This document shows positions 34,250 through 43,303 of a stretch of 64,000 nucleotides of DNA, one piece after another (within the stretch, counting starts at the first letter, position 1; each line of letters starts with the position of its first letter). Under the pieces are notes generated by a model that saw nothing but the letters and a program-made list of their open reading frames with translations, was not told where the DNA came from and did no database searches. Where the stretch lies: positions 558,001 through 622,000 of the forward strand of contig NZ_LT575468.1 of the NCBI RefSeq assembly GCF_900087055.1, given 5' to 3'. The translations under genes and the position numbers were made by a program. Source of the stretch: Plesiomonas shigelloides (GTDB lineage: Bacteria > Pseudomonadota > Gammaproteobacteria > Enterobacterales > CAMTGL01).

Positions 34250-34981
34250 ATGAGCACAGATTCAAACCGTATTGTTGTACTGGATACCGAAACCACCGGT
34301 ATGAACAAACTGGGCGTGCACTATGAAGGGCACAAGATCATCGAGATCGGGGCGGTGGAAATTGTTAACCGCCGTTTAACCGGTCGGCATTTTCATGTCT
34401 ATATCAAGCCCGATCGTTTGGTTGATCCGGAAGCCATTGCGGTTCACGGGATCACCGATGAATTTTTGCAAGACAAGCCCGAGTTTGCCGCTGTCGCCGA
34501 TGAGTTTATTAACTTTATCCGCGGCGCCGAGCTGGTAATCCATAACGCGCCGTTCGATATCGGCTTTATGGATTATGAATTTGAGCTATTAAACCGTGGG
34601 TTAGCCAAAACCGAGACCTTCTGCCGCATCACCGATACCTTGGCGATGGCGCGTAAGATTTTCCCCGGTAAGCGTAATAACCTCGATGCCTTGTGTGATC
34701 GTTACGGGATAGATAACAGCCACCGTACCCTGCACGGGGCGTTACTCGATGCCGAGATCTTGGCTGACGTCTATCTGTTGATGACTGGCGGTCAGACCTC
34801 ACTGGCGTTTAGCGGCGATAGCGAAGAGCACAATACTAACCATCAAGGTGATGTGCAGCGCAGTGTGGTGCCACAATTGTCTCTAAAGGTTGTCCGTGCT
34901 TCAGCCGATGAATTAGAAGCGCATGAATCCCGTTTGGATCTGGTTCAGAAGAAAGGGGGCTCATGCCTTTGGCGCGTTTGA
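34250..34981 (+). CDS. dnaQ: DNA polymerase III epsilon subunit (proofreading exonuclease)
   Basis: Epsilon is the 3'-5' proofreading exonuclease of the replicase core. The 243-residue protein (E. coli 243) has the DEDDh motifs: VLDTETTG (Exo I), HNAPFDIGFMDYE (Exo II), and SHRTLHGALLDAEILADVY (Exo III, with His and Asp). The C-terminal segment QKKGGSCLWR, which contacts the alpha subunit, is identical to E. coli. A Gln-rich linker joins the two parts. It is divergent from rnhA; a surface-protein gene follows 89 bp downstream. Confidence 0.97.
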   Translation: MSTDSNRIVVLDTETTGMNKLGVHYEGHKIIEIGAVEIVNRRLTGRHFHVYIKPDRLVDPEAIAVHGITDEFLQDKPEFAAVADEFINFIRGAELVIHNAPFDIGFMDYEFELLNRGLAKTETFCRITDTLAMARKIFPGKRNNLDALCDRYGIDNSHRTLHGALLDAEILADVYLLMTGGQTSLAFSGDSEEHNTNHQGDVQRSVVPQLSLKVVRASADELEAHESRLDLVQKKGGSCLWRV

Positions 34982-35070
34982 GTTAAGGACTGTGGCTAGC
35001 CGCCGCGACTTAATTTAGCGCGGCTTACCACAGTAGACACAAACAGCGAAGCGAGAAGTGAGGAGCGGGC

Positions 35071-36522
35071 ATGCACAACGGGCTGGATAACGGCGCTACG
35101 ATCACGGCACGGATGGGCATCACCCGGTGGTCGAATCGACTCACACGGCCTCGTAGGTTGGCGTTTCGTATGTTGGCCTGCTGTTTGGGTATGACCCTAT
35201 CGGCCTGCGTGGCAGCCATGGACTCTGACGCCACAGCGCCGATGACGCCACCGGACAGCATTACCGTCGAGCACGATGCCATCTTTGCAAACCGCTTTCG
35301 CCTCGACCGCACGGTACAGTGGCTCACTTTGCTGATCAGCCGCAGCGATAATCAAGAACAACTGGTCTTAGTGCAGCCGGATGGCAGTAAGCTCAACGCC
35401 CGGATGGACAGCCCCGATGTGCATTGGTGGCGCTCGCCCACATTGGAGATTGTAACCATCAATCGTCCGATGCAAGGCCCGTGGCAAGTGTCAGCCCCCG
35501 AAGGCACGGTAAGCACCTTCATCGGAGTGCCGGACATGCAACTGAGCGCCGATAGCATGCCGCAGCCGTTGTATCAACATGAACAGCTGAAACTGACCGC
35601 GCGGGTGCTGGTCAACAACCAGCCTTTGCTGCGCGCGGATATTTTGCAGCATCTGCGGCTGCATGCCGAGTTTGTGCCGGTTAATGCCAACCACGCCTTA
35701 CAAGCAGGACAAGACACCGTGCGCGCTGGACGCCCGGCAGTAATGGCGGGTGAGCTGCGTGATGATGGGCAACACCTCGACGCCAAAGCCGGCGATGGCA
35801 TCTTTACCATGCAATTACCGGTGAATCCGGCGCCCGGCGAGTATGTTCTGACCATTAATACCGGTGACGGCATTTACCTACCGCCATTTCGTGAGCAGGT
35901 AACGGTGCATCCGATGCCGCTGCAGGCACAATTCTTACAAGGGCGTACCGCCAGTCAAAATCATCGGCTCGATGTCAGCAGTGATGCGACGCGTATCGTG
36001 CCCGGCTCGTTGTTAGTGCGGGTGGATGAAAAGATCCCCGGCGGACTGAATGCCGAATATCAGGTACAGGCACCGGCCACTGGCAATAGCGTGAGTCTGG
36101 AGATCCCGCAGCGTGACTTTATCGGTAATTACAGCCTGACGGCGTGGATTTATGCCCAGCAAGTGGGCGACCGACCATTATCGCTGTTATTGCCTGAGCA
36201 ACGCTTTATGGTGGTAACCAGTCAGCAGCAAACTCAGCAGCTACTTAATCAGCTGGCGCAGCAAAAGCAGCAGCAAGCTTTAAGCGAACAGGCACAGGCC
36301 GAGCTGGCCTCAGTCACGCAAGCTGCGCGCAACCAAGGCTCACACCGTCTGCAAATGGTGCTATTAGGCACCGTGCTGGTGGTGGGCATATTTGGCGCGG
36401 CCATTTGGTGCGGCATGGCCCTGCGCCGCGCTCATCAGCGTCGTCAGGCTTTGCAGGTGTTGCGTCATCAGCAAGCCAGCAGCCAGAAAGTCGGCCAGCG
36501 CGATCTCTCCAGTTCGCGCTAA
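35071..36522 (+). CDS. Membrane-anchored surface protein, TIGR03503-like
   Basis: This 483-residue protein has no established function. It may belong to TIGR03503, a family of gammaproteobacterial conserved proteins; I hold that with low confidence. The start is the ATG with AGGAG five bases upstream. A basic N-terminus leads to a hydrophobic stretch ending in the lipobox-like LSAC (residues 43-46). An extracytoplasmic beta-rich domain follows, with KAGDGIFTMQLPVNPAPGEYVLTI resembling a carboxypeptidase-regulatory or Ig-like repeat. Next come a Gln-rich coiled-coil segment (about 390-425), one membrane helix (VLLGTVLVVGIFGAAIWCGMA) and a basic tail. Lipobox plus C-terminal helix is an odd pairing. 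Confidence 0.8.
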   Translation: MHNGLDNGATITARMGITRWSNRLTRPRRLAFRMLACCLGMTLSACVAAMDSDATAPMTPPDSITVEHDAIFANRFRLDRTVQWLTLLISRSDNQEQLVLVQPDGSKLNARMDSPDVHWWRSPTLEIVTINRPMQGPWQVSAPEGTVSTFIGVPDMQLSADSMPQPLYQHEQLKLTARVLVNNQPLLRADILQHLRLHAEFVPVNANHALQAGQDTVRAGRPAVMAGELRDDGQHLDAKAGDGIFTMQLPVNPAPGEYVLTINTGDGIYLPPFREQVTVHPMPLQAQFLQGRTASQNHRLDVSSDATRIVPGSLLVRVDEKIPGGLNAEYQVQAPATGNSVSLEIPQRDFIGNYSLTAWIYAQQVGDRPLSLLLPEQRFMVVTSQQQTQQLLNQLAQQKQQQALSEQAQAELASVTQAARNQGSHRLQMVLLGTVLVVGIFGAAIWCGMALRRAHQRRQALQVLRHQQASSQKVGQRDLSSSR

Positions 36523-36720
36523 AACGCACTACAGTTAGCAAGGTTGCAGGGCTGGCGGGCCATCAGGCGCTGCATCTCTGCCCCAATGAGTCACGTGGAT
36601 AGCGGGATGGGATCTCGGCGGAGCCGTGCTCATTGCCTGTGCTTACTTGCTGAAAATAGAGTGCTTTGCCGTTTTTTTATGCGAATGAAGTGAAAAAAGC
36701 AGATTTTGTGTAAAAGGCTA

Positions 36721-36749
36721 TTGACTCATTAGCGGATGAACCCTATTAT
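36721..36749 (+). promoter_or_regulatory. tRNA-Asp operon promoter
   Basis: TTGACT, a 17-bp spacer, TATTAT, and a discriminator CGCCCCGC. It is the only strong promoter in the 257 bp between the surface-protein gene and the first tRNA-Asp, and looks stringently controlled. Confidence 0.8.
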
Positions 36750-36779
36750 TCGCCCCGCTTGCGACGGCAAGCATTGAGC

Positions 36780-36856
36780 GGTGCGGTAGTTCAGTCGGTT
36801 AGAATACCGGCCTGTCACGCCGGGGGTCGCGGGTTCGAGTCCCGTCCGCACCGCCA
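36780..36856 (+). tRNA. tRNA-Asp (GTC), copy 1
   Basis: 77 nt with encoded CCA. Acceptor stem GGTGCGG/CCGCACC, anticodon GTC at 36814-36816, TTCGAGT in the T arm. It differs from copy 3 by a compensated acceptor-stem pair (T-A instead of A-T at position 3-70). Confidence 0.97.
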
Positions 36857-36959
36857 CTTATTTTGTGAATGATGTTGCTGAATATCGCTGAACAGGTATT
36901 ATCAGGAACATGGTTCAAAGCAACAACCGATTTAAAAGCGAAAGCTTGCACAGTTTCGC

Positions 36960-37036
36960 GGTGCGGTAGTTCAGTTGGTTAGAATACCGGCCTGTCACGC
37001 CGGGGGTCGCGGGTTCGAGTCCCGTCCGCACCGCCA
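36960..37036 (+). tRNA. tRNA-Asp (GTC), copy 2
   Basis: As copy 1, except TTGG instead of TCGG in the D loop. Anticodon GTC at 36994-36996. The upstream spacer shares AGCGAAAGCTT and CAGTTTCGCG with the spacer before copy 3, suggesting amplification by duplication. Confidence 0.97.
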
Positions 37037-37109
37037 ACAATTAGAAAAAACGCGTTCCGAGTACTGATGCGGAATTGCGTAGAAGCGAAAGCTTCGACAC
37101 CAGTTTCGC

Positions 37110-37186
37110 GGAGCGGTAGTTCAGTCGGTTAGAATACCGGCCTGTCACGCCGGGGGTCGCGGGTTCGAGTCCCGTCCGCTCCGCCA
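37110..37186 (+). tRNA. tRNA-Asp (GTC), copy 3
   Basis: 77 nt with encoded CCA and acceptor stem GGAGCGG/CCGCTCC, the E. coli type. Anticodon GTC at 37144-37146. Confidence 0.97.
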
Positions 37187-37193
37187 CTTTATC

Positions 37194-37223
37194 AACCCAG
37201 ACAGCAAGCTGTCTGGGTTTTTT
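37194..37223 (+). terminator. tRNA-Asp operon terminator
   Basis: A 10-bp stem CCCAGACAGC/GCTGTCTGGG closing on AA, followed by T6, eight bases after the last tRNA. Confidence 0.93.
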
Positions 37224-37253
37224 CTTGCCTGCGATCTGGCGATTTGGCCAGAT

Positions 37254-37927
<674 letters not shown>

Positions 37928-38266
37928 GATCGTTTCCTTCTGACCTCAAGCTGACAACAGTGTTCGCTGCCACCGCGGCTGAATATCCGGTTTCCGTACC
38001 GGCTTGCCGTGTCCCACCTCGGGCGGTAATCGCACCGGAGCGTGAAGCTTGGCGCGTGAAACGGTGGTGGCAGCGATGAAATTTTCGCACAGGTAAAATA
38101 AGTGTAGCCGTGGCTGCTGCTGGTGGGGGCGTAGAGCACGAAATAAACGCCGAAACAGCGATCTGTTTCGCTTTTTACCGGATAAAAAAATGGGCTGCAT
38201 CGGCAACCCAGAGTGTGAGAGAGCACGTTAAAACGTAGGGAACGGAACCCTTGTGGAGTGACCCGC
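37928..38266. other. Intergenic region between the orphan gene and fadE
   Basis: 339 bp holding the fadE terminator (38183-38209) and presumably the orphan gene's promoter. Overlapping leftward frames here lack ribosome-binding sites and run into coding DNA out of frame; they are not genes. Confidence 0.45.
38183..38209 (-). terminator. fadE terminator
   Basis: Read leftward: stem GGGTTGC/GCAGCCC (one G-U pair), loop CGAT, then A followed by seven T, 57 bp after the fadE stop. Confidence 0.8.
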
Positions 38267-40717
38267 TTAGCTTGTCGGCGCTTCGCTGGATGCCTGTTGA
38301 CCTGCGGGTAATACGCGCGGATCAAAATCATCCACATTGATACTGCGCAGGCGTCCATGTTCGGCGCGGATCAGCAATTGCGCCTCTTCCTCGTGGATCA
38401 CGCCCGCCTCCAAAGCGCGAGCCGCCAGTTTATCTAGCCCTGTGAATGGATACGCGGTATTAAAATGCTGACAAATCTTACGGAACAGCGGCTCGGCGTG
38501 CAGAATATCGCGCAGCGCTTCTTCCAACTGTCCCGCTGGGTTGCCTTCGATCGGCGCGAGATATTGACCGCGGCCTAAGCGATCACGGGTCGGTGATGGG
38601 GTTTGCAGTAACCGCGCCAACTGGTGATCCAATGCATCATCAGGTCGACGAGCACGCGCCCCTAGCGGCAGCAGGATCAAACGCAGCAGCCCAGCGATCG
38701 GACGTTGCGGCAAATTAGCCAGAATATCTAACAAGGCCTGTTCGGCTTGCCACAGGCAATCTTGTACCCCCCAATGCAGTAGCGGCAGATCGGCTTCCAG
38801 TCGGCCTTCGTCTTCAAAGCGCTTCAGTGCGGCTGAGGCCAAGAACAGTTGGCTCAGAATATCGCCCAAGCGCGCTGAAATACGCTCGCGCCGTTTTAGG
38901 CTGCCGCCAAACAATCCCATGCTGACATCCGATAGCAGTGCCAGATTGGCAGACAGGCGATTGATGCGCTGATAGTAACGCGCCGTATCATCGTGCACTG
39001 GGGCGGCGCTGGTGCGGCCATTGGTCAGGCCGAGCCACAGTGAACGGGCTAAATTGGTGCACACAAACCCGATATGGCCGAACAGGGCGTTGTCGAAATG
39101 CTCAGTAGCGAACGGCTCTTCTTCCATCACCGCCTGCATTTCGCGTAATACATACGGGTGGCAGCGAATCGCGCCTTGGCCATAGATAATCATGCTGCGG
39201 GTCAGGATGTTGGCACCTTCTACCGTGATGGCGATCGGTGCGCCTTGATAGGCTCGGGCCAAGAAATTGGACGGCCCCATGCAAATCCCCTTGCCGCCGA
39301 CGATGTCCATGGCATCTATCAGGCAGCGCTGGCCGCGGTGGGTACAGTGATATTTGACGATCGCCGAGACCACCGCGGGCTTTTCGCCCAGATCGATAGC
39401 CGTGGTGGCTAAGGTGGCGGCGGCGTCCATCACATACACGTTACCGGCCAGCCGCGCCAACGGCTCTTCGATCCCTTCCATATGGCCAATCGGCATTTTA
39501 AATTGGCGACGAATGCGAGCATAAGCACCGGTAGCCAGCGCGGCGCTTTTGCTGCCACCGGTGGCGTTAGAGGGCAAAGTGATCCCACGTCCTACCGATA
39601 AGCACTCCATCAGCATGCGCCAACCTTGTCCGGCCATTACCTGACCGCCAATGATGTAATCCAACGGCACAAAGACGTTGTCACCACGTGTTGGCCCGTT
39701 TTGGAATGGCACGTTGAGAGGGAAGTGGCGGCGACCAATTTGTACGCCAGGTGTGTGGGTTGGGATCAGGGCGCAGGTGATCCCTAAGTCCTCTTCCATC
39801 CCCAATAAATGCTCGGGATCGTGCAGTTTGAACGCCAGCCCCAGCACGGTCGCAATCGGCGCGAGGGTGATGTAGCGTTTATTCCACGTCAGATAAATAC
39901 CGACAATCTCTTCGCCTTGCCACTGGCCACGGCCAATAATGCCGGTATCAGGAATTGCGCCAGCATCAGAGCCCGCTTCCGGGCTGGTCAGCGCAAAACA
40001 GGGGATCTCTTCGCCACGGGCTAAACGCGGCAGATAATAATTTTTTTGTGCTTCAGTGCCGTAGTGTTGCAGCAGCTCACCGGGTCCGAGTGAGTTTGGC
40101 ACGCCAACGGTAGAAGAGAGCACGCCAGATACGCCGGCCAATTTTTGCAGTACCCGCGCCTGTGCGTAGGCGGAAAACTCCAGCCCGCCATACTCTTTGC
40201 GGATGATCATGGCAAAAAAGCGCTGCTCTTTCAGGTATTGCCAAATCGGGGCGGGCAGGTCAGCCAATTCATGAGTGATTTCAAAATCACGCGTCATGCT
40301 GCACAGGGTTTCGACGGGGCCATCTAAGAAGGCTTGTTCTTCCGGACTTAGCTGCGGTTTTGGGTAGTTTTGCAGCAGTTGCCACTGTGGTTCACCGCGG
40401 AACAATTCCCCTTCCCACCAGGTGGTTCCCGCTTCAATGGCTTCTTTTTCGGTGCGAGACATGGCCGGCATGATATGGCGGAAGGTTCGCAGGATCGGGG
40501 CACTGATCCATTTTTTACGCAGGGACAGGAAGTTCAGTGGTAGCACCACAATAAGTACTGGGATCCACAGCCACAAGGTTTCAGGGGCGAGCAGTGCGCA
40601 CAGCAAAGCCGAGCCAAGACAGATGCGACTGCTCAGAAGCAGAGGGATCCGGTGATAAGCCAAGGCACCGAGCAGGATCAGGCTCAGTACAATAAGAATC
40701 AGGGTCATGGTGCGCAC
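38267..40717 (-). CDS. fadE: Acyl-CoA dehydrogenase FadE
   Basis: FadE performs the first oxidation of fatty-acyl-CoA in beta-oxidation, passing electrons to the quinone pool. The 816-residue protein (814 in E. coli) starts with hydrophobic helices ([36 protein letters not shown]) that anchor it to the inner membrane. The acyl-CoA dehydrogenase core carries [36 protein letters not shown] and [14 protein letters not shown], followed by a long C-terminal domain particular to FadE. AAGGAG precedes the ATG. A promoter and an overlapping FadR-type operator lie upstream. It is divergent from gmhA, as in E. coli. Confidence 0.97.
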   Translation of the reverse strand: MRTMTLILIVLSLILLGALAYHRIPLLLSSRICLGSALLCALLAPETLWLWIPVLIVVLPLNFLSLRKKWISAPILRTFRHIMPAMSRTEKEAIEAGTTWWEGELFRGEPQWQLLQNYPKPQLSPEEQAFLDGPVETLCSMTRDFEITHELADLPAPIWQYLKEQRFFAMIIRKEYGGLEFSAYAQARVLQKLAGVSGVLSSTVGVPNSLGPGELLQHYGTEAQKNYYLPRLARGEEIPCFALTSPEAGSDAGAIPDTGIIGRGQWQGEEIVGIYLTWNKRYITLAPIATVLGLAFKLHDPEHLLGMEEDLGITCALIPTHTPGVQIGRRHFPLNVPFQNGPTRGDNVFVPLDYIIGGQVMAGQGWRMLMECLSVGRGITLPSNATGGSKSAALATGAYARIRRQFKMPIGHMEGIEEPLARLAGNVYVMDAAATLATTAIDLGEKPAVVSAIVKYHCTHRGQRCLIDAMDIVGGKGICMGPSNFLARAYQGAPIAITVEGANILTRSMIIYGQGAIRCHPYVLREMQAVMEEEPFATEHFDNALFGHIGFVCTNLARSLWLGLTNGRTSAAPVHDDTARYYQRINRLSANLALLSDVSMGLFGGSLKRRERISARLGDILSQLFLASAALKRFEDEGRLEADLPLLHWGVQDCLWQAEQALLDILANLPQRPIAGLLRLILLPLGARARRPDDALDHQLARLLQTPSPTRDRLGRGQYLAPIEGNPAGQLEEALRDILHAEPLFRKICQHFNTAYPFTGLDKLAARALEAGVIHEEEAQLLIRAEHGRLRSINVDDFDPRVLPAGQQASSEAPTS

Positions 40718-40727
40718 TCCTTAATTT

Positions 40728-40745
40728 AGGTCAGAGGTCTGACCT
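40728..40745. promoter_or_regulatory. FadR operator of fadE
   Basis: The core AGGTCTGACCT is a perfect 5-1-5 inverted repeat of the FadR type (consensus TGGTCnGACCA), and the wider AGGTCAG-N4-CTGACCT is also symmetrical. It lies immediately downstream of the fadE -10, over the expected start site, where FadR would repress until long-chain acyl-CoA releases it. Confidence 0.7.
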
Positions 40746-40746
40746 G

Positions 40747-40775
40747 ATAACAGGAATGTTTTAGTTCAAAATCAA
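40747..40775 (-). promoter_or_regulatory. fadE promoter
   Basis: On the minus strand: TTGATT, a 17-bp spacer, TGTTAT, running directly into the FadR operator. Confidence 0.6.
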
Positions 40776-40921
40776 ACTGGCAGCAAGTCGTTTACATTGA
40801 AATTACAACAAACTGCTGCTGATTCGTTATCAGCCGTGTAACTGCCTGTATGCTTCTCGCCGTTGCAGCAATTGGTTACACTGCCAAGGATTCCGATAAT
40901 AACTGACCTGAGGTTTTACCC

Positions 40922-41503
40922 ATGTACCATGATCTGATCCGTGCGGAGCTGTGTGAAGCGTCTGAGGTGCTGAATAATTTTCTGGCCGATGAAAAGAACA
41001 TTGCCAGCATTGAAGATGCTGCTCGTCTGATTGCCGATTCCTTCAAAGCCGGTGGCAAAGTCTTGTCATGTGGTAATGGCGGCTCGCACTGTGACGCAAT
41101 GCATTTTGCCGAAGAGCTGACCGGTCGTTACCGTGAAAATCGCCCAGGTTATCCGGCGATTGCTATCTCTGATCCGAGCCATCTGTCTTGCGTGAGCAAC
41201 GATTTTGGTTATGACTATGTATTCTCTCGTTATGTTGAAGCGGTAGGCCGTGAGGGCGATGTGCTGCTGGGCATTTCTACGTCCGGTAACTCGGGCAACA
41301 TCATCAAGGCGATTGAAGCGGCGCGTGCCAAGGGCATGAAAGTGCTGACCCTGACCGGTAAAGACGGCGGCAAGATGGCCGGTAGTGCCGATGTTGAAAT
41401 CCGTGTGCCACACTTTGGTTATGCGGATCGTATTCAGGAAGTGCATATTAAAGCCATCCATATCATGATCCAGCTGATTGAAAAGGAAATGGCTGGCGCG
41501 TAA
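40922..41503 (+). CDS. gmhA: Sedoheptulose 7-phosphate isomerase GmhA
   Basis: GmhA converts sedoheptulose 7-phosphate to D-glycero-D-manno-heptose 7-phosphate, the first step to the ADP-heptose of the lipopolysaccharide core. The 193-residue SIS-domain protein (192 in E. coli) has [31 protein letters not shown], nearly identical to E. coli, with zinc-binding His and active-site Glu, then [14 protein letters not shown] and [18 protein letters not shown] follows a weak ribosome-binding site. yafJ follows 124 bp downstream in the same direction. Confidence 0.97.
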   Translation: MYHDLIRAELCEASEVLNNFLADEKNIASIEDAARLIADSFKAGGKVLSCGNGGSHCDAMHFAEELTGRYRENRPGYPAIAISDPSHLSCVSNDFGYDYVFSRYVEAVGREGDVLLGISTSGNSGNIIKAIEAARAKGMKVLTLTGKDGGKMAGSADVEIRVPHFGYADRIQEVHIKAIHIMIQLIEKEMAGA

Positions 41504-41627
41504 TGGCGTAGTTGGGCGTGCTGGGCCGGTATGGCGGCGTAGCTGTCGTGGTGCCGGCTCACTGATGTATCCAGTAGAGCGCAAAGATACCGCCGCCAAG
41601 AGTCAAGGGCAGGAAAGGAGACCGCGT

Positions 41628-42398
41628 ATGTGCGAATTACTCGGCATGAGTGCTAATGTCCCTACGGACATCTGCTTTAGTTTTACCGGACTGGCGCGGC
41701 GCGGTGGGCAAACCGGCCCGCATAAAGACGGTTGGGGAATTACGTTCTACGAAGGTCGCGGTTTTCGCACCTTTAAAGATCCGCTCCCCAGTGCCAATTC
41801 GCGTATTGCGCAGTTGGTGCAAGACTACCCAATCAAATCTTGCGCGGTGGTCGCGCACATTCGCCAAGCTAACAGCGGTCCGGTGTCACTGGAAAATACC
41901 CATCCCTTTACGCGCGAGCTATGGGGGCGTTATTGGACTTATGCCCACAATGGCCAGCTTACCGACTTACCGGCGTTGGCTGATGGCCGTCAGCGCCCTG
42001 TCGGGCAAACTGACAGCGAACATGCCTTTTGCTGGTTACTCAATTGCCTTGAGCAACGTTATCCTGCGCAGCCGCAAGATTGGCCGGCCATGTTTGCCTA
42101 CGTTGCGACCTTAGCCGCGCAGCTGCAACAGCGCGGGGTGTTCAATATGCTGCTGTCGGACGGTGAGTTTGTGATGGCTTATTGCGGCACTAAGCTGCAT
42201 TGGTTGACCCGCCGTGCGCCGTTTGGCAAAGCCACCTTGCTGGATGAAGACGTGATGATTGATTTTCAGCAGCAGACCACGCCGCAAGATGTGGTGACGA
42301 TCATCGCCACGCAGCCATTAACCCAAGATGAAGTGTGGCATCCGATGCAGCCGGGCGAGTATGGCCTGTTCCGCTATGGTGAGTGGTTAAATCGCTAA
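41628..42398 (+). CDS. yafJ: Class II glutamine amidotransferase YafJ
   Basis: A stand-alone Ntn-type glutaminase domain; the acceptor reaction is unknown. The ATG chosen gives MCELLGMSANVPTDICFSF, placing the nucleophilic Cys at position 2 as the family requires, with GGAAAGGAG seven bases upstream (256 residues; 255 in E. coli). The longer open frame overlapping gmhA would bury this Cys and is wrong. Other motifs: GPHKDGWG, VVAHIRQANSG, NTHPFTREL, YAHNGQL and TDSEHAFC, all typical of the glutamine site. Confidence 0.95.
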   Translation: MCELLGMSANVPTDICFSFTGLARRGGQTGPHKDGWGITFYEGRGFRTFKDPLPSANSRIAQLVQDYPIKSCAVVAHIRQANSGPVSLENTHPFTRELWGRYWTYAHNGQLTDLPALADGRQRPVGQTDSEHAFCWLLNCLEQRYPAQPQDWPAMFAYVATLAAQLQQRGVFNMLLSDGEFVMAYCGTKLHWLTRRAPFGKATLLDEDVMIDFQQQTTPQDVVTIIATQPLTQDEVWHPMQPGEYGLFRYGEWLNR

Positions 42399-42504
42399 CT
42401 GAATATAGGTGGTTACCGTTTGGGTGGTGATGCCTTATCATGGGGCAGAGGTCTGACCCATCTGACATTGTTTGTGATGAGGCATAGTCAGCCATCAAGC
42501 GCAG

Positions 42505-42538
42505 AAAAAAACGCTTATCCCAAGGGATAAGCGTTTTT
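42505..42538. terminator. Bidirectional terminator between yafJ and the peroxiredoxin gene
   Basis: A-run, a 10-bp stem CGCTTATCCC/GGGATAAGCG closing on AA, T-run; effective for both convergent genes. Confidence 0.93.
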
Positions 42539-42577
42539 CATTAGGTCAGTTTACACAGCTCTTGGGCTGCTTAGCGA

Positions 42578-43180
42578 TTACAGATCGCCAGAGTTTTCTG
42601 CCAGGAAGCGAGCTACGCCGTCCGGAGAGGCTTCCATCGCTTTCTTGCCTTTTTCCCACTGAGCTGGGCACACATCGCCGTGCTCTTCGTGGAATTGCAG
42701 CGCATCAACCATACGCAGCATTTCATCAATGTTACGGCCCAGTGGCAGGTCGTTTACTACCTGATGACGCACAACGCCGTGCTTGTCGATCAGGAAAGAA
42801 CCACGCAGAGCAACACCCGCTTCTTCCAGCTCAACACCGTAAGCGCGGCAGATGTCGTGTTTAACGTCAGCAACCAGTGGGTAACGAACTTCGCCGATAC
42901 CGCCCTTGTCTACTGGGGTTTTACGCCATGCGTTGTGGGTGAATTCGGAGTCGATAGAAACACCAATCACCTCAACACCGCGTTTTTGGAACTCTTCGAT
43001 GCGGTGATCAAAAGCGATCAGCTCAGAAGGGCACACAAAAGTGAAGTCCAGCGGATAGAAGAACAGAACGGCCGCTTTACCTGCGATGTGCTGCTTCAGG
43101 TTGAAATTATCAACGATTTCACCGTTACCCAGTACTGCTGCTGCAGTAAAGTCTGGGGCTTGACGTGCTACCAGAACCAT
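42578..43180 (-). CDS. Typical 2-Cys peroxiredoxin (AhpC/Prx1 group)
   Basis: This enzyme reduces H2O2 and organic peroxides. The 200-residue protein has the peroxidatic Cys50 in FYPLDFTFVCPSE and the resolving Cys171 in HGDVCPAQW. GGIGEVRYPL, the GG-x-G motif linked to sensitivity to overoxidation, is present; the C-terminal YF motif is not. A dedicated flavoprotein reductase (AhpF) is not adjacent, so thioredoxin or an AhpF elsewhere probably reduces it. It is divergent from oxyR with a palindromic element between, implying OxyR control. A recommended symbol is uncertain (ahpC or prx), so none is given. Confidence 0.93.
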   Translation of the reverse strand: MVLVARQAPDFTAAAVLGNGEIVDNFNLKQHIAGKAAVLFFYPLDFTFVCPSELIAFDHRIEEFQKRGVEVIGVSIDSEFTHNAWRKTPVDKGGIGEVRYPLVADVKHDICRAYGVELEEAGVALRGSFLIDKHGVVRHQVVNDLPLGRNIDEMLRMVDALQFHEEHGDVCPAQWEKGKKAMEASPDGVARFLAENSGDL

Positions 43181-43213
43181 AGCAACTCCCGTATTGATTC
43201 AGTTAGAGGTGAT

Positions 43214-43238
43214 GAGAATATTCTCAGACAACGAGAAT
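43214..43238. promoter_or_regulatory. Candidate OxyR operator between peroxiredoxin and oxyR
   Basis: The perfect palindrome GAGAATATTCTC (43214-43225) is followed by another GAGAAT 19 bp on (43233-43238). Repeated half-sites about one helical turn apart in a 123-bp divergent region fit binding by an OxyR tetramer, although the match to the E. coli ATAGnt consensus is only partial. Confidence 0.4.
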
Positions 43239-43303
43239 TAGTGTAGGGAAGATGGTACATTGAGGAAAGCGAAAAAAAACGATTGTTGTAATCGGATTTT
43301 ACG

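Noticed and set aside
42449..42459. FadR-like AGGTCTGACCC after yafJ
   Set aside because: It lies downstream of two convergent genes with no promoter nearby; probably coincidence.
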